DNA from: an uncultured Sphingomonas sp.
GTDB lineage: Bacteria > Pseudomonadota > Alphaproteobacteria > Sphingomonadales > Sphingomonadaceae
Direction: 5' to 3'
Assembly: GCF_913776855.1 (NCBI RefSeq)
Contig: NZ_CAJYQD010000048.1
Coordinates: 1-64,000 of the forward strand
Length of the DNA: 64,000 bases
Positions 44,578-54,811 of the stretch are shown here, in pieces. The stretch's first letter is position 1; every line of letters begins with the position of its first letter. Made by a program: the position numbers and the translations under genes. The notes beneath the pieces were generated by a model, which worked only from the letters and a program-made list of their open reading frames with translations, ran no database searches and was not told where the DNA came from.

Positions 44578-47500
44578 TCAGAATTTGAAGGTCGCGCCGG
44601 CGAACAGGATGCGGCCCGAATAGCCGTTGGTCCAGAAACGCGCCTTCGTATCGTCGCCCAGATGCTGGCGCAGTTCCGACTTGGTGAGGTTCAGCACCGA
44701 AGCCGACAGCACCAGTTGCGGCGTCAGGTTGTAGGCGACGTTCAAATCCACCTGCTCATAGGGTTCGGTGTAGATGGTCAGCTGGTTGTGCGTCCCGTTC
44801 ACCACCTCGCCCCGGCGGTTGTACGATGCGCGGGCTAGGAACTTGTCGTTTTCATAGAACAGCGTGAAGTTCGCCTGGTTCTTGGCGCTGCCGACCAGCG
44901 GCGACTTGGCGATCTCCCGTCCGTTCAGCACGACGGCGGCAAGGTTCGTGTCGTTGAAGGTCAGGTTGGCCTGATACCCCACCCCGAAATCGAACGTATG
45001 CTGGGCATAGAATTCGATGCCCTGCGAAACACCGTCCTGCCCGTTGGCCTGGGTCGAGAAGTTGCGGACATTGACCGTTTCGCCGCCGATCGTCACCGCC
45101 TGATCCTGCGACACCGGTACGACGAAGTTCTTCACGTCCTTGCGGAACAGGCCGACGCCGATGACCGATCCGCGATGGTAATACCATTCGAGGCCGATGT
45201 CGTACTGCCACGCCTGGAACGCTTCCAGGTCCTTGTTCGACCCGCTGCCGGTCCATCCGGGCTGGCTGGTGCCGCCGCCCGCCACACGGTCGCTGCTATA
45301 TTCCTCCGACACGAAGTTCAGTGCGCCGGGGAAGGCAAGGTTGGTGAACGCCGGCCGTGCGATGACCTTTGCCACCGCGCCGCGCACGACCAGGTTCGAC
45401 GTGGCGTCGAACGCGAGGTTCAGGCTGGGCAGGACATCGGTATAGGTCTTTTCCAGCGTGTTCAGCTCGAACGTCTTCTGCCGCACCTCGGCACGGACGA
45501 AGCCGCTCTCGCAAATCTGGTTCGCGGCGCCCGGCGTACAGGCGAGCGGGCGGCCATCGGGACCATCGGCGAAATAATCGAGGAAGCGTTCGACCGCATC
45601 GGTCGATTCCGCGCGCTGCCTGGTATGGACCAGCCGCACGCCCCAGTTGCCGCGCAACCGGTCGCTCTTGATATTGGCCTGGAGATAGCCCGACCAGATC
45701 TTCTCCCCCACATTGTAGATGAAGTCCGGCTCCTCGAACCGCACCGACCCGCCGTAGCGATCGTCGAGATAGCTCAGATAGTTGGTGAAGTTGATGCCGG
45801 GGAACACGTTCGCGGCAAACCCGCCGGGAATATTGGTGATCGGGTTCGACAGGAAGAATTCGGGCCGCGCGGTGCTCGCCGTCGTGTCGCACTGCTGATA
45901 GCGCGTGGTCGTCCCCGGACAATTCCAGATGGTGTTGCCGGTATTGCGATGGACCGTACCGTCGCGATACTTCACGCCGAACTGCAGCGAATCGAATGCG
46001 CCGTTGGAGATCAGCCACGTGCCGTCGGCCTGGCCGTAATATTGCGAGATACGCGTGTTGATCCACGACGAATCTGTCGACCCCACGTCGATCTCGGCCA
46101 GCCCGCCCAGGATGCGATCCTGCAGGTCGGGCGAGAAGGTCATGGTCGGGGTGCCGGTCAGGTCCCACGCGCTGAAGCGGTTGCCGGGCTGATAGGCACC
46201 GTTCACTGCCACGCGCGGCTTGGCCGACATGCGGAAGTTGATCGACGGACCGCCTTCGGACCACGTGCGGCCGAGCTTGATGGCACCGACGAAGTTGTCG
46301 CTCTTATACTCCGCCTCGAAATCGGCGGTCTGCGACAGCGCTTCTTCCCGGCTGTAGCCGCCGGTCAGCTGCGGCGTCGGCACGGTACAGTCGTCCGGAC
46401 CCCAGCCGCCGGGGCGCTGGCCGCCCGCCGCCGCCTCGGCCTCGCTGCACTAATATTTCTTGCCGTTGACAAGGCTGAACTGCGCCCCGGTCACGATCGT
46501 CCCGCTCGGGTCGAAGGTCAGCTTGTCGAGCAGCCGCCCGCCCGCCCAGTTGCCGTCGCCGGCATAGCGCGCGATGTTCCATTCCGGAATCTTCAGCGAA
46601 TTGTTGACGTAGTCGCCGGTCAGGTTGAACCGGAAATAATTCGCGGTCAGCGTCAGCGCGTCGGTCGGCCGCCACTGCGCCGTCGCCTGGATGCCCAACC
46701 GTTCGCGGTTTTCGTCGCGGATGCCGAAATTGACCGCGGTCGGCATGAAGAAGCCCGAATACAGCCGGCCATTCTGGTCGTTGAAGCCCGACTGGCCCCA
46801 CCATTCGCTGGGCTGCGGCGAAAACGGCGTGCCGTTGACGTCGACACCGCTGCGCGACGGGTTCTGGTCATACCACAACCAATCCTCGGTCGTGGCGCTC
46901 ATGGTGCGCGTCTGGCGCTTCTGCCACGTCGCACTGACCAGCACGCCGAACGTCTCGTCCTTGTTCTTCCACGACAGCTGGCCGGAAACCTGCGGGTCCA
47001 CACCCTTGGTCGTGTCGGCATAGGTGCCCTCGGCCGTCAGGAATCCCGACCATGCCGGCAGGTCGAGCGGGCGGCGGGTGTGCAGGATCACCGTGCCGCC
47101 GATGCCGCCTTCATCGATGCGTGCTTCCGACGACTTGAACAGCTCCGCCTTGCCCAGCAGGTTGGACGGCATCAGCAGGAAGTTGAACGAGCGCGTCGCC
47201 TCGCTGTTCGTTTCCGACGACGCGATATAGTTGCCGTTGAGCAACGTCAGCGTCAGGTCGGGTTGCAGGCCGCGCACGCTGACCGTGCGTCCTTCGCCAC
47301 CATCACGGGTGATGACGACGCCCGGCACGCGCTGAAGCGCGTCGGCGACGTTGCGGTCGGGGAATTTGCTGATGTCCTCGGCGGTGATGACCTCGACCAC
47401 GGCCGCGGAATTACGCTTGTCGCGCAGGTTGCGGTCGATCGACGAACGATAGCCGGTGACGAGGATTTCACCATCGCCCTGCCCCTCATCGGCCGTCGTC

Positions 47501-47640
47501 ACCGGCGCGTCGGTCGCGACCGGATCGGCCCCGACCGTCGCCTGCGCCTGGGCCATACCGGCGAACCCGATCATGCCGGCGACCGCGACACCGGTCATCA
47601 GCCCCGCGCGAACGCGCCCGCCCATCCGAAAATTCTTCAT
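44578..47640 (-). pseudogene. TonB-dependent receptor interrupted by one in-frame TAG
   Basis: One reading frame of 1021 codons runs from ATG 47640 (GGGGAGG upstream) to 44578, broken only by TAG at 46450-46452 (codon 397). The N-terminal part has a signal peptide, TonB box (DGEILVTGYRSSI), and plug (ISKFPDRNVADALQRVPG; TLTLLNGNYIASSE). The part after the stop is an intact barrel ending GATFKF. The frame is preserved on both sides and 22 codons separate the TAG from the next Met. Without suppression or sequencing error the receptor would be a 396-residue plug and partial barrel, hence inactive. It is the predicted N-glycan importer; LacI operator 47731-47744 precedes it. Confidence 0.85.
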
Positions 47641-47729
47641 CCCGTCCTCCCCTTTTCAGGCGACGGCCTTGGCCGCCCGCCTCGCTGTTGCGCGTTCGCC
47701 CGGTCTGATGCCGATTCGAACTATCGATG

Positions 47730-47770
47730 ATGTAATCGATTACATGCACGTTGCATGGCGAATATGTCAA
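47730..47770. promoter_or_regulatory. LacI operator and promoter of the N-glycan TBDR
   Basis: A perfect 16-bp palindrome ATGTAATCGATTACAT (47730-47745) lies about 90 bp before the TBDR start. On the minus strand TTGACA (47765-47770) is a good -35 hexamer, with the palindrome 20 bp after it, covering the -10/+1 zone, a repression geometry. An adjoining inverted repeat CATGCA-CGT-TGCATG spans 47743-47757. The same operator recurs at 56782 and 57894. Confidence 0.8.
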
Positions 47771-47778
47771 GAGTCTTT

Positions 47779-49413
47779 CTAATCCCGGCAGCCGGGTTCG
47801 ATCGCAAGTTGACCGACGTTCAGCGGGCTGCGGGCGTCGGGCCGGACGAGGACCGACAGGCGCACCTCCCCCACGGCCGGCCGCACGCACCAGCGGGTCT
47901 GCTGCCATCCGGGGCCTGTTGCGACGGACCGGCTCGAACGCCCGACCCGCACGGCATAGCCTGACCCGCCCCGCGTGACCGCCGTCACCGTGGCCGCCCG
48001 ATTCAGACGCAGGGCGTAGAGCGGCACCTCCACCCGCCCGCCTGTTTCCTGAGGCGCAATGCGCAGCGACGATCCGCCGTCGAACGGCGCGTCGAAATCA
48101 TAATTGACCGCGACCTTTCGCCCCCCCAGCGTCGCGAACTGCCAGGTCGGCAGCGTATCCTGTCGCGCCATGTCGTGCCACGGACCGCCGACCACGACGC
48201 CCCGCCGCGCCTCCACCCGCCCATGACCGATGTTGAAGCGGGTGATGAAGGGCAAGGCGGGGATCAGCCCCCTGGTCGGCGCCAGCGATGCGATGCCCGG
48301 CCAGCCCTTGCCCCCCGTTGTCGCCAGATTGCGATCGTCACCCGCGAACAGGCGACGTTCGGCATCATAGAAACGGACGACATCGCGCGGGTCGCGATCG
48401 AAATCGCTGAAGCGTGGCGTGCGGGCATCCCCCGGCCAGCTATAGCCGAAATGCGGCGCGAACAGCGCGATCGATCCATAGGCTCGCCCACCCGGCCGCG
48501 CGCGCAGCGCGTCCAGCCAGCCGCCGTTGCGGAACGCCGGCTGGGCATCGCGCGCCGGCCACAGATCGGCGCCGATGAACACGTCGTAACGGCTGCGGCC
48601 CATGCGCTCGGCCAGCGCCGCACCTTCGGCCAGTCCCGCCCGCGTCCAGTCGTAATTGAGGAACATCGCATCCGCCGTGCGTCGCGTTCCGTCCTGCAGA
48701 AAGCGGGCATTGGCCGGGGTCAGCGCATTCTGCCACCGGACGCGACCATCGGGCAGCAGCGCGTCGTACCAATGGACCCTCATGCCCGCCGGTGCGACCG
48801 CGCGCAGTTCGACCATGAAGTCGATCATCGCCGCGCCGTCCGCTTCGGCGGTTTCGGCATTCACGAACCAGCCGTCAAAGCCATAATATCGCGCGATGCG
48901 CACCAGCTGTCGTGCCGCCGGGAAATGCCCCTGCGCATCGCGGCGCAGAAAGGACGCGACCGTTTCGGGCGACCCGCCCCATGCGACGGGCGCGAAGAAC
49001 ACCGTGCCGATCACCTCCACACCGTTGCGATGCGCCGCCTCCACCCAGCCGCGCGACGGCAGGTTGATGCCGCGATCCGCCGTGCCCGCGAACCAGGCGA
49101 GGATGTCGATCTGCGGCCAATGGGTAAAGACATAGCCGTTGAACCGCGACAGCCGCCCGCGATGCCCGCCCAGGTCGTTCATCCCGTCCGGGGCGTACAG
49201 GACGCGCACCTGCGGATCGATCGCCGCCCCCCGCCGCAGCGGCTTGGCGATAAACCGCGGCACCACCGGCACGCGCGCGACATTGCCGCTGTCAGCCGTC
49301 CGCCCGTCCGGGGTCCAGCGCAGCAGCTCGTCGATGGTCAGCGACAGTGGCGCACCCTGCGCCGCCGCCGGGGCGGACGCCAGCAGCGCGACGGCGGCGA
49401 GCGCTCCTCTCAT
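47779..49413 (-). CDS. GH85 endo-beta-N-acetylglucosaminidase, secreted
   Basis: A 544-residue protein with signal peptide (1-19) and a GH85 catalytic domain. This family cuts between the two GlcNAc residues of the N-glycan core, using substrate assistance with an Asn-x-Glu pair. Here the motif YYGFDGWFVNAET places Asn185 and Glu187, the proton donor. FNGYVFTHWPQIDILAWF and NGVEVIGTVFF match the barrel strands. Its ATG overlaps the GH2 stop (ATGA). It would release oligosaccharide from glycoprotein or glycopeptide in the periplasm or at the cell surface. The last gene of the symporter operon. Confidence 0.9.
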   Translation of the reverse strand: MRGALAAVALLASAPAAAQGAPLSLTIDELLRWTPDGRTADSGNVARVPVVPRFIAKPLRRGAAIDPQVRVLYAPDGMNDLGGHRGRLSRFNGYVFTHWPQIDILAWFAGTADRGINLPSRGWVEAAHRNGVEVIGTVFFAPVAWGGSPETVASFLRRDAQGHFPAARQLVRIARYYGFDGWFVNAETAEADGAAMIDFMVELRAVAPAGMRVHWYDALLPDGRVRWQNALTPANARFLQDGTRRTADAMFLNYDWTRAGLAEGAALAERMGRSRYDVFIGADLWPARDAQPAFRNGGWLDALRARPGGRAYGSIALFAPHFGYSWPGDARTPRFSDFDRDPRDVVRFYDAERRLFAGDDRNLATTGGKGWPGIASLAPTRGLIPALPFITRFNIGHGRVEARRGVVVGGPWHDMARQDTLPTWQFATLGGRKVAVNYDFDAPFDGGSSLRIAPQETGGRVEVPLYALRLNRAATVTAVTRGGSGYAVRVGRSSRSVATGPGWQQTRWCVRPAVGEVRLSVLVRPDARSPLNVGQLAIEPGCRD

Positions 49414-51815
49414 GCGATCCAGTCGACCAGGCTGGCGACCGCGACCGGCGCATCCTCGGCCAACCGTCCCTCGCGCAGGGTCACCCGCCGTTCCTCGCCC
49501 GGCAACAGGTCGAAATAATTGTCGGAAAGGTTAGCTGCATCGACCGCAATCTTGACCGCCCGTGCGAACCTCTCCGCGCGCACCACGACGGCGCCATCCT
49601 CGGCCCGCACCGACAGCCCCGGATCGGGCAGCCGACAGGCGGTCGCATCGCGCACCATCCGCACGTCGCGGGCGCGTTCCCCTGAAGCGCCGACGATCCG
49701 GCTGACCAGCACATCGCCTGTCGCGGCGGGAACCCGCGCGACGATAGCGGCGCTGTTCTCGGCCACCGTGACCTGCTCGACCATCTTCCAGCGCACCGTG
49801 CCGTCGAAATCGAGCAGCTCGACCACCAGATCCGCCACGATCGGATCGAGCAGGTCCGACACCGCGTGGATCGCAAATCCGTCGCCCACCGGCTCCGCCG
49901 ACAGGATCAGTGGCGCGAATGACCGCGCCGCCTGATAATGCAGCGCCTTCCACCGGCCATAATGATCGATGCTCGACCACGAGATCGCCGGGAAACAGTC
50001 GTTGAACTGCCAGTAGAGCGATCCCATGCAGCGCGGCATTGCCCGGCGATGCGCCTCGAACGCGATGCGCAATCCATCCGCCTGGGTCAGCTGGCTGAGC
50101 GTGCAGAAGGCGGCGAAGTCGCGCGGTTCGCCATAATGGTGGCGCAGGAACCGCCCGATGATCGCGTCGCCGCGCGGATGCTTCTGATGCAGCGCCAGCA
50201 CCGCCGACCCCACCACGCGGTCGGCGGGATCGGTGAAGCGCTCGACCGAGGCGATGTCGGGATAGGACTGGAAGCCGTACTCGCTCATGAAGCGCGGCAC
50301 GCGCTCCGCATAGGCGCTCAGCGGCTCCTCGCCATGCCACACGCCCCAATAATGATTGTCGCCGCGGCGATCGTCGGTAGGATCGTTCCAGAAGCCGATG
50401 GGTGACGACGGCAGGTAGAAGCGCTCCGGGTCATGCTGCGCGACCAGATCGGGCAGCAGCCGTTCGAACAGGTCGCGATTTGCCGCGACCAGCCGTTCGA
50501 ACAGGTCGGCCGGATAGCCGAAGGTCGTCGGCCAGTTCCAGTGCGCAATGCCCAGCGACACCTCGTTATTGCCGCACCACAGCGCCAGCGAGGGATGCCG
50601 CCGCAGCCGCCGTATCTGCTGGCGTGCCTCCTCCGAGACGTTCGCCAGGAACGCCGGGTCGGACGGATACAGCGTGCAGCTGAACATGAAATCCTGCCAG
50701 ATCAGGATGCCATGTTCGTCGGCTAGGTCGTGGAACAGGTCGCTTTCATAGGTTCCGCCACCCCATACCCGCAGCATGTTCATGTTGGCGTCGACCGCAT
50801 CGCGGAACAACTGGCGGTAGCGTTCCGGCGTCACGCGCTCGAGGAAGCTGTCAGACGGGATATAGTTCGCGCCCTTCATGAAGGTGCGGCGGCCGTTCAC
50901 CTCGATCTCGAAACATTCGCCGATCACATCCGGTTCGTTGCGCACGCGGATGGTGCGCAACCCGACGCGGGCGCTTGCCCGGTCGATGACGCCGGCATCG
51001 TCGTGGAGCGTCGCGGTGAAGCGATAGAGGAACGCCTCACCCAACCCGTTCGGCCACCACAGATGCGGGTTGTCGATCACCACCCGCGCCGTCGTACCGC
51101 GCACCGGCGCGATACCGGCCACGTCACAGCTGATCTCGACCTCGCCCGCGCCTTCGACCTCGACGTCGAACGCGACGATGGCCTGTTCCTCGCTCAACGC
51201 TTCGATCCGGTACTGCACGTCGACGATCCGCCCGCGCCGCACCACGTCCAGCCACACCGACCGCCACACGCCCGACGGCACATATTTCGGCCCCCAGTCC
51301 CAGCCGAAATGATAGGGCGCTTTCCGCACGTAGACGCTGGCATGGACGGCGGTCTTGTCGTTTTCCGCCGGATAGGTGAAGCCGTCCGCCGCCTGCCGCG
51401 CTTCGCCGTAGCGTACGGGCGAGCGGAACTGCAGCGCCAGTTCGTTGGCGCCGACGCGCAGCCGGTCGCGCACCTCGACCCGGTGCGACCGGAACATATT
51501 GTCGCTCGACAACAGCTCCGTCCCGTTCAACCGCACGTCGCACAGCGTGTCGAGGCCATCGAACACCAGCGCCACGCTGTCGCCCGTCAGTTCGTCGGCG
51601 GTCACGTCGAAGGTGCAGCGATATTCCCAATCCGCCCGCTCGATCCATTGGAGGCGCGGCTCTGCGTCGCGATGATACGGGTCCTCGATCAGCCCCGCGC
51701 GCCACAGATCGGTGAAGTTCGACCCCGGCACCTGCGCCGGCAGCCATGCCTCCTCCCCGAACTGGCGAAAGGTCCAGCCGCTGTCGAGCGTGCGGCGGGT
51801 CGTGGCAGGCATCAT
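49410..51815 (-). CDS. GH2 beta-mannosidase, cytoplasmic
   Basis: An 801-residue GH2 enzyme with the three-part fold (sugar-binding, Ig-like, barrel). The acid/base is Glu418 in CGNNE, the nucleophile Glu512 in FMSEYGF; HFGWDWGPKYVPSG (169-182) is typical of beta-mannosidases. It has no signal peptide, unlike the other mannosidases here. It starts with ATGATG overlapping the GH92 stop. Expected reaction: hydrolysis of the Man-beta-1,4-GlcNAc bond left after alpha-trimming and GH85, so that disaccharide must first reach the cytoplasm. Confidence 0.92.
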   Translation of the reverse strand: MMPATTRRTLDSGWTFRQFGEEAWLPAQVPGSNFTDLWRAGLIEDPYHRDAEPRLQWIERADWEYRCTFDVTADELTGDSVALVFDGLDTLCDVRLNGTELLSSDNMFRSHRVEVRDRLRVGANELALQFRSPVRYGEARQAADGFTYPAENDKTAVHASVYVRKAPYHFGWDWGPKYVPSGVWRSVWLDVVRRGRIVDVQYRIEALSEEQAIVAFDVEVEGAGEVEISCDVAGIAPVRGTTARVVIDNPHLWWPNGLGEAFLYRFTATLHDDAGVIDRASARVGLRTIRVRNEPDVIGECFEIEVNGRRTFMKGANYIPSDSFLERVTPERYRQLFRDAVDANMNMLRVWGGGTYESDLFHDLADEHGILIWQDFMFSCTLYPSDPAFLANVSEEARQQIRRLRRHPSLALWCGNNEVSLGIAHWNWPTTFGYPADLFERLVAANRDLFERLLPDLVAQHDPERFYLPSSPIGFWNDPTDDRRGDNHYWGVWHGEEPLSAYAERVPRFMSEYGFQSYPDIASVERFTDPADRVVGSAVLALHQKHPRGDAIIGRFLRHHYGEPRDFAAFCTLSQLTQADGLRIAFEAHRRAMPRCMGSLYWQFNDCFPAISWSSIDHYGRWKALHYQAARSFAPLILSAEPVGDGFAIHAVSDLLDPIVADLVVELLDFDGTVRWKMVEQVTVAENSAAIVARVPAATGDVLVSRIVGASGERARDVRMVRDATACRLPDPGLSVRAEDGAVVVRAERFARAVKIAVDAANLSDNYFDLLPGEERRVTLREGRLAEDAPVAVASLVDWIA

Positions 51816-54811
51816 TGCAGGTTGATCTCGTCGAGGAACAGCCAGGCCGGCTTGCCCCGCGGCTTGAGGGAAGCGGGCATGTCGCCCCAGGCGACCGCAC
51901 GGACGCGGTAATGGCGATAGGGGCGTCCCGGCAGCGGGATGGCGATACGCTCGACCGTCTGGGTCACCCCGCGCCACGGGGCGACGTCGCGCGTCGCGAT
52001 CGGGGTCAGGCGGGCCGGATCGTCGCCGGCCAGCACCTCGAACCGGCGCGGCGGCATGATGCCGTTCATCGCATCGTCGAGATAGCCGATGGTCAGGATG
52101 CGCGCGGGCTTCGGTGCGCCGAGGTCGATGGTCGCGGTGATGTCGCCCACGCGCCCGGTCCAGCGTTTGTCGCCATAGGCCTGCCCGCCGACGATCCCGT
52201 CGATCAGCATCGCGCCGTCCTTCGCACCGTAACCGATGCCATCCTCCGCCAACGAGATGCGCGGGAAACCGGGGGCCAGCCCTTTCAGCAGGCTGCGAAC
52301 ATAGTGCCGCTCCAGCGTCGTGCTGCGCCCGAGCTTCGCATCGAACGCGGCGGCGCGGATCACCGTGTCGCGGTCGATCCGCACTGGCGCGGCATAGCGG
52401 GTCGAGCGCGGCGTCGGCTCGCCGCCGTCCCGCGTATAGCGGATCGCACCGCCCGCCGTCCGCAGCGTCACGTCGCGCGTCACGGCAAAGCGTGGGTCCT
52501 CGACCGGATCATAGGGTACCCAGGGCGCACGCTGCGTCACCGACACCGGTGCCCGGTCGTCGAACGCGCCGAGACTGCTATCCTCCGGCCGACTGCCCCA
52601 GCGCGACGGCTGCGAACCCATTACGAAGCGCAGCGTGCCGCCGGCCAGCAACTGCGCGTGCGTCAGATAGGTCCTGGTCAGAGGCTGCCCGTTCAACGTC
52701 GCCGACTGGACATAGATATTGCGCGCCGACAGCCGCTCTGCCTCGACGGTGAAGCTCCGCCCGCCCGGCAGGCGCATCGTCGCGCGGCGGTGATAGGGTG
52801 CGCCGATCTGATAGGTCAGGTCACCGGGCGCGACCGGGTAGAACCCCAGCGTACTGAACACATACCACGCCGACATCTGGCCCAGATCGTCATTATTGAC
52901 CAACCCGCCCGGCCGATCCGAATACATTTCGCGCACGACGCGGTTCACATAATATTGCGTCCGCCCCGGCTGTCCGGCGAGGTTGAAGAGGTACGGCATC
53001 TGATGCCCCGGCTCGTCGCCATGGCCATAGCGGCCGACGAACCCCGACAGATCGACATGCTGCTCGCCCCCGATCGGCGTGGTGTCGCGAAAGATGCGCT
53101 CTAACCAGTCGCCATAGGCTTTGCGCCCGCCATGCAGCCGGATCGCCGCCGCCATGTCGTGCGGGGTATAGGCGGAATAGGCCCAGATGTTTCCGGAGAC
53201 ATAGTTGCGATTGAGGTCACCCCAATCGTCCCGCCGCATCGGCGCGAACCGGCCATCGGCCAGCATCGGCAACAGCCAGCCACTGGCCGGGTCGTATAAT
53301 TGCCGCCACCCGGTCGCACGCTCGGCAAACAGCGTGGCGTCGTCGGCACGGCCGAGCTTCGCCGCGACCTGTCCGATCGTCCAGTCCTCGTAATTCTGCT
53401 CGGTCGTCTTCGACACAGAACTGGCGACATCGGCGGGGACGAAACCATAGCGCAGATAGCCGTCCATGCCGTTCAGGTCATAGACGTTGCTGTGCTTCGT
53501 CCGATCGAACGCGCTCGCCCGGATCGCGGCATAGGCGCTGGCCGGATCGACCCCCGGCAGCCCCTTTATGACCGCATCGGCAATGATCGACACGATCGGA
53601 TAGCCGATCATCACCCGGTTATCATGGCCGACCGCTTCCCAGCTGGGCAGGATCAGGGCGGCATCGCGGTGGCGCGACACCATGCTGGCGACGATTCCGC
53701 CGGCCTGTGCCGGGTCGACGATGGTCAGCAGCGGGTGGACCGCGCGATAGGTGTCCCAGTTCGAAAAATTGCTGAACTGCGGGATGTTCGACCGCAGCAC
53801 CCGCCCCTCGACGCGGTAGTCGCCTGTCACGTCCGACACCAGGTTCGGGGCGATCGCGGCGTGATAGCTGGCGGTGTAGAAGATGCGCTTCTTGGCCGCA
53901 TCCGGCTCCGTGATACGGATCGCCGACAGCCGCGTCGCCCACGCCGCCCGCGCCGCGCGCCGCACCGTGTCGAAGTCCTTGCCCTCGGCCTCGGCCCGAA
54001 AATTGGCGAGCGCCCCTTCCGCCGAAGCGTGGGAGATCGCCACCGCTACCTCGACCTGCCCGACATCCTTGCCGAACCGGACATAGGTTCGCCGCGCTGC
54101 GCCCTTGCCCGCCCGCCCGGCAACCGGCCGGTCGGCTTCGGTCAGTTGTGCCGCAGCAAACGGCTGCGAGAAGCGCGCCACGAAATAGACCGTCCGCGCC
54201 CCGGCCGACGATCCGATCGTGCGCCGCCAGCCGCGGATTTCACGTTCCGACACGATCTCGATCCCGCTTTCCAGCGCATGGTCGTCGCCGACCGCATGGA
54301 TCGGATCAATCACGACATAACGCTCGCCCGTTCCGTTGAAGCGGTAGCGGTGGAAACCGGTGCGCAGCGTCGCGGTCAGTTCGACATCGACATCGGCATC
54401 GTCGAGGTGGACCCGGTAATAGCCCGCCTGCGCCTGTTCCCGATCATGCGAAAAGCGCGAGCGATAGCCGGCGCCGGGTTTGTTGAGCGCACCCATTGCC
54501 GTGCCCGCCACTCGGGTCGGCATCAACAGGATGTCGCCCAGCGCCCCCAGCCCCGCCCCGCTGATATGGGTGTGTGCGAACCCGTCGATCACGGTGTCGC
54601 TGTAATGATAGCCCGAGGTCCATTTCCATCCGTCGCGGCTGTTCGACGGGCTGAGCTGCACCATCCCGAACGGCAGCGTCGCGCCGGGAAAGACATGGCC
54701 GTCGCCATCGGTGCCGATCATCGGATCGACCCACGCAACCGGATCGTCCGCCTCCTGTGCCAAGGCGGGCACCGCCAGCGCCAGTAGCATTGCGCCTGCG
54801 AACCACCTCAC
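51812..54811 (-). CDS. GH92 alpha-mannosidase-like protein with altered acid motif
   Basis: A 999-residue secreted GH92 protein. GTG 54811 overlaps the symporter stop (GTGA) and gives a signal peptide (MRWFAGAMLLALAVPALAQ). GH92 landmarks: IGTDGDGHVFPGATLPFGM, the loop GHGDEPGH and NNDDLGQMSAWYVF. The E-G-N-x-W motif expected to supply the general-acid Glu reads VSGNIW, with Ser539 in its place. A C-terminal extension from about residue 770 resembles a chitobiase-type (CHB_HEX_C) plus discoidin-like domain. The fold is certain; whether it cleaves ordinary mannosides or activated ones is open. Confidence 0.88.
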   Translation of the reverse strand: MRWFAGAMLLALAVPALAQEADDPVAWVDPMIGTDGDGHVFPGATLPFGMVQLSPSNSRDGWKWTSGYHYSDTVIDGFAHTHISGAGLGALGDILLMPTRVAGTAMGALNKPGAGYRSRFSHDREQAQAGYYRVHLDDADVDVELTATLRTGFHRYRFNGTGERYVVIDPIHAVGDDHALESGIEIVSEREIRGWRRTIGSSAGARTVYFVARFSQPFAAAQLTEADRPVAGRAGKGAARRTYVRFGKDVGQVEVAVAISHASAEGALANFRAEAEGKDFDTVRRAARAAWATRLSAIRITEPDAAKKRIFYTASYHAAIAPNLVSDVTGDYRVEGRVLRSNIPQFSNFSNWDTYRAVHPLLTIVDPAQAGGIVASMVSRHRDAALILPSWEAVGHDNRVMIGYPIVSIIADAVIKGLPGVDPASAYAAIRASAFDRTKHSNVYDLNGMDGYLRYGFVPADVASSVSKTTEQNYEDWTIGQVAAKLGRADDATLFAERATGWRQLYDPASGWLLPMLADGRFAPMRRDDWGDLNRNYVSGNIWAYSAYTPHDMAAAIRLHGGRKAYGDWLERIFRDTTPIGGEQHVDLSGFVGRYGHGDEPGHQMPYLFNLAGQPGRTQYYVNRVVREMYSDRPGGLVNNDDLGQMSAWYVFSTLGFYPVAPGDLTYQIGAPYHRRATMRLPGGRSFTVEAERLSARNIYVQSATLNGQPLTRTYLTHAQLLAGGTLRFVMGSQPSRWGSRPEDSSLGAFDDRAPVSVTQRAPWVPYDPVEDPRFAVTRDVTLRTAGGAIRYTRDGGEPTPRSTRYAAPVRIDRDTVIRAAAFDAKLGRSTTLERHYVRSLLKGLAPGFPRISLAEDGIGYGAKDGAMLIDGIVGGQAYGDKRWTGRVGDITATIDLGAPKPARILTIGYLDDAMNGIMPPRRFEVLAGDDPARLTPIATRDVAPWRGVTQTVERIAIPLPGRPYRHYRVRAVAWGDMPASLKPRGKPAWLFLDEINLQ

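Noticed and set aside
44998..47730. A 910-codon plus-strand open frame across the interrupted TBDR
   Set aside because: Although long, it is antisense to a TBDR frame with clear family motifs on both sides of the TAG; composition is that of a mirror frame. The TAG interrupts only the minus strand.
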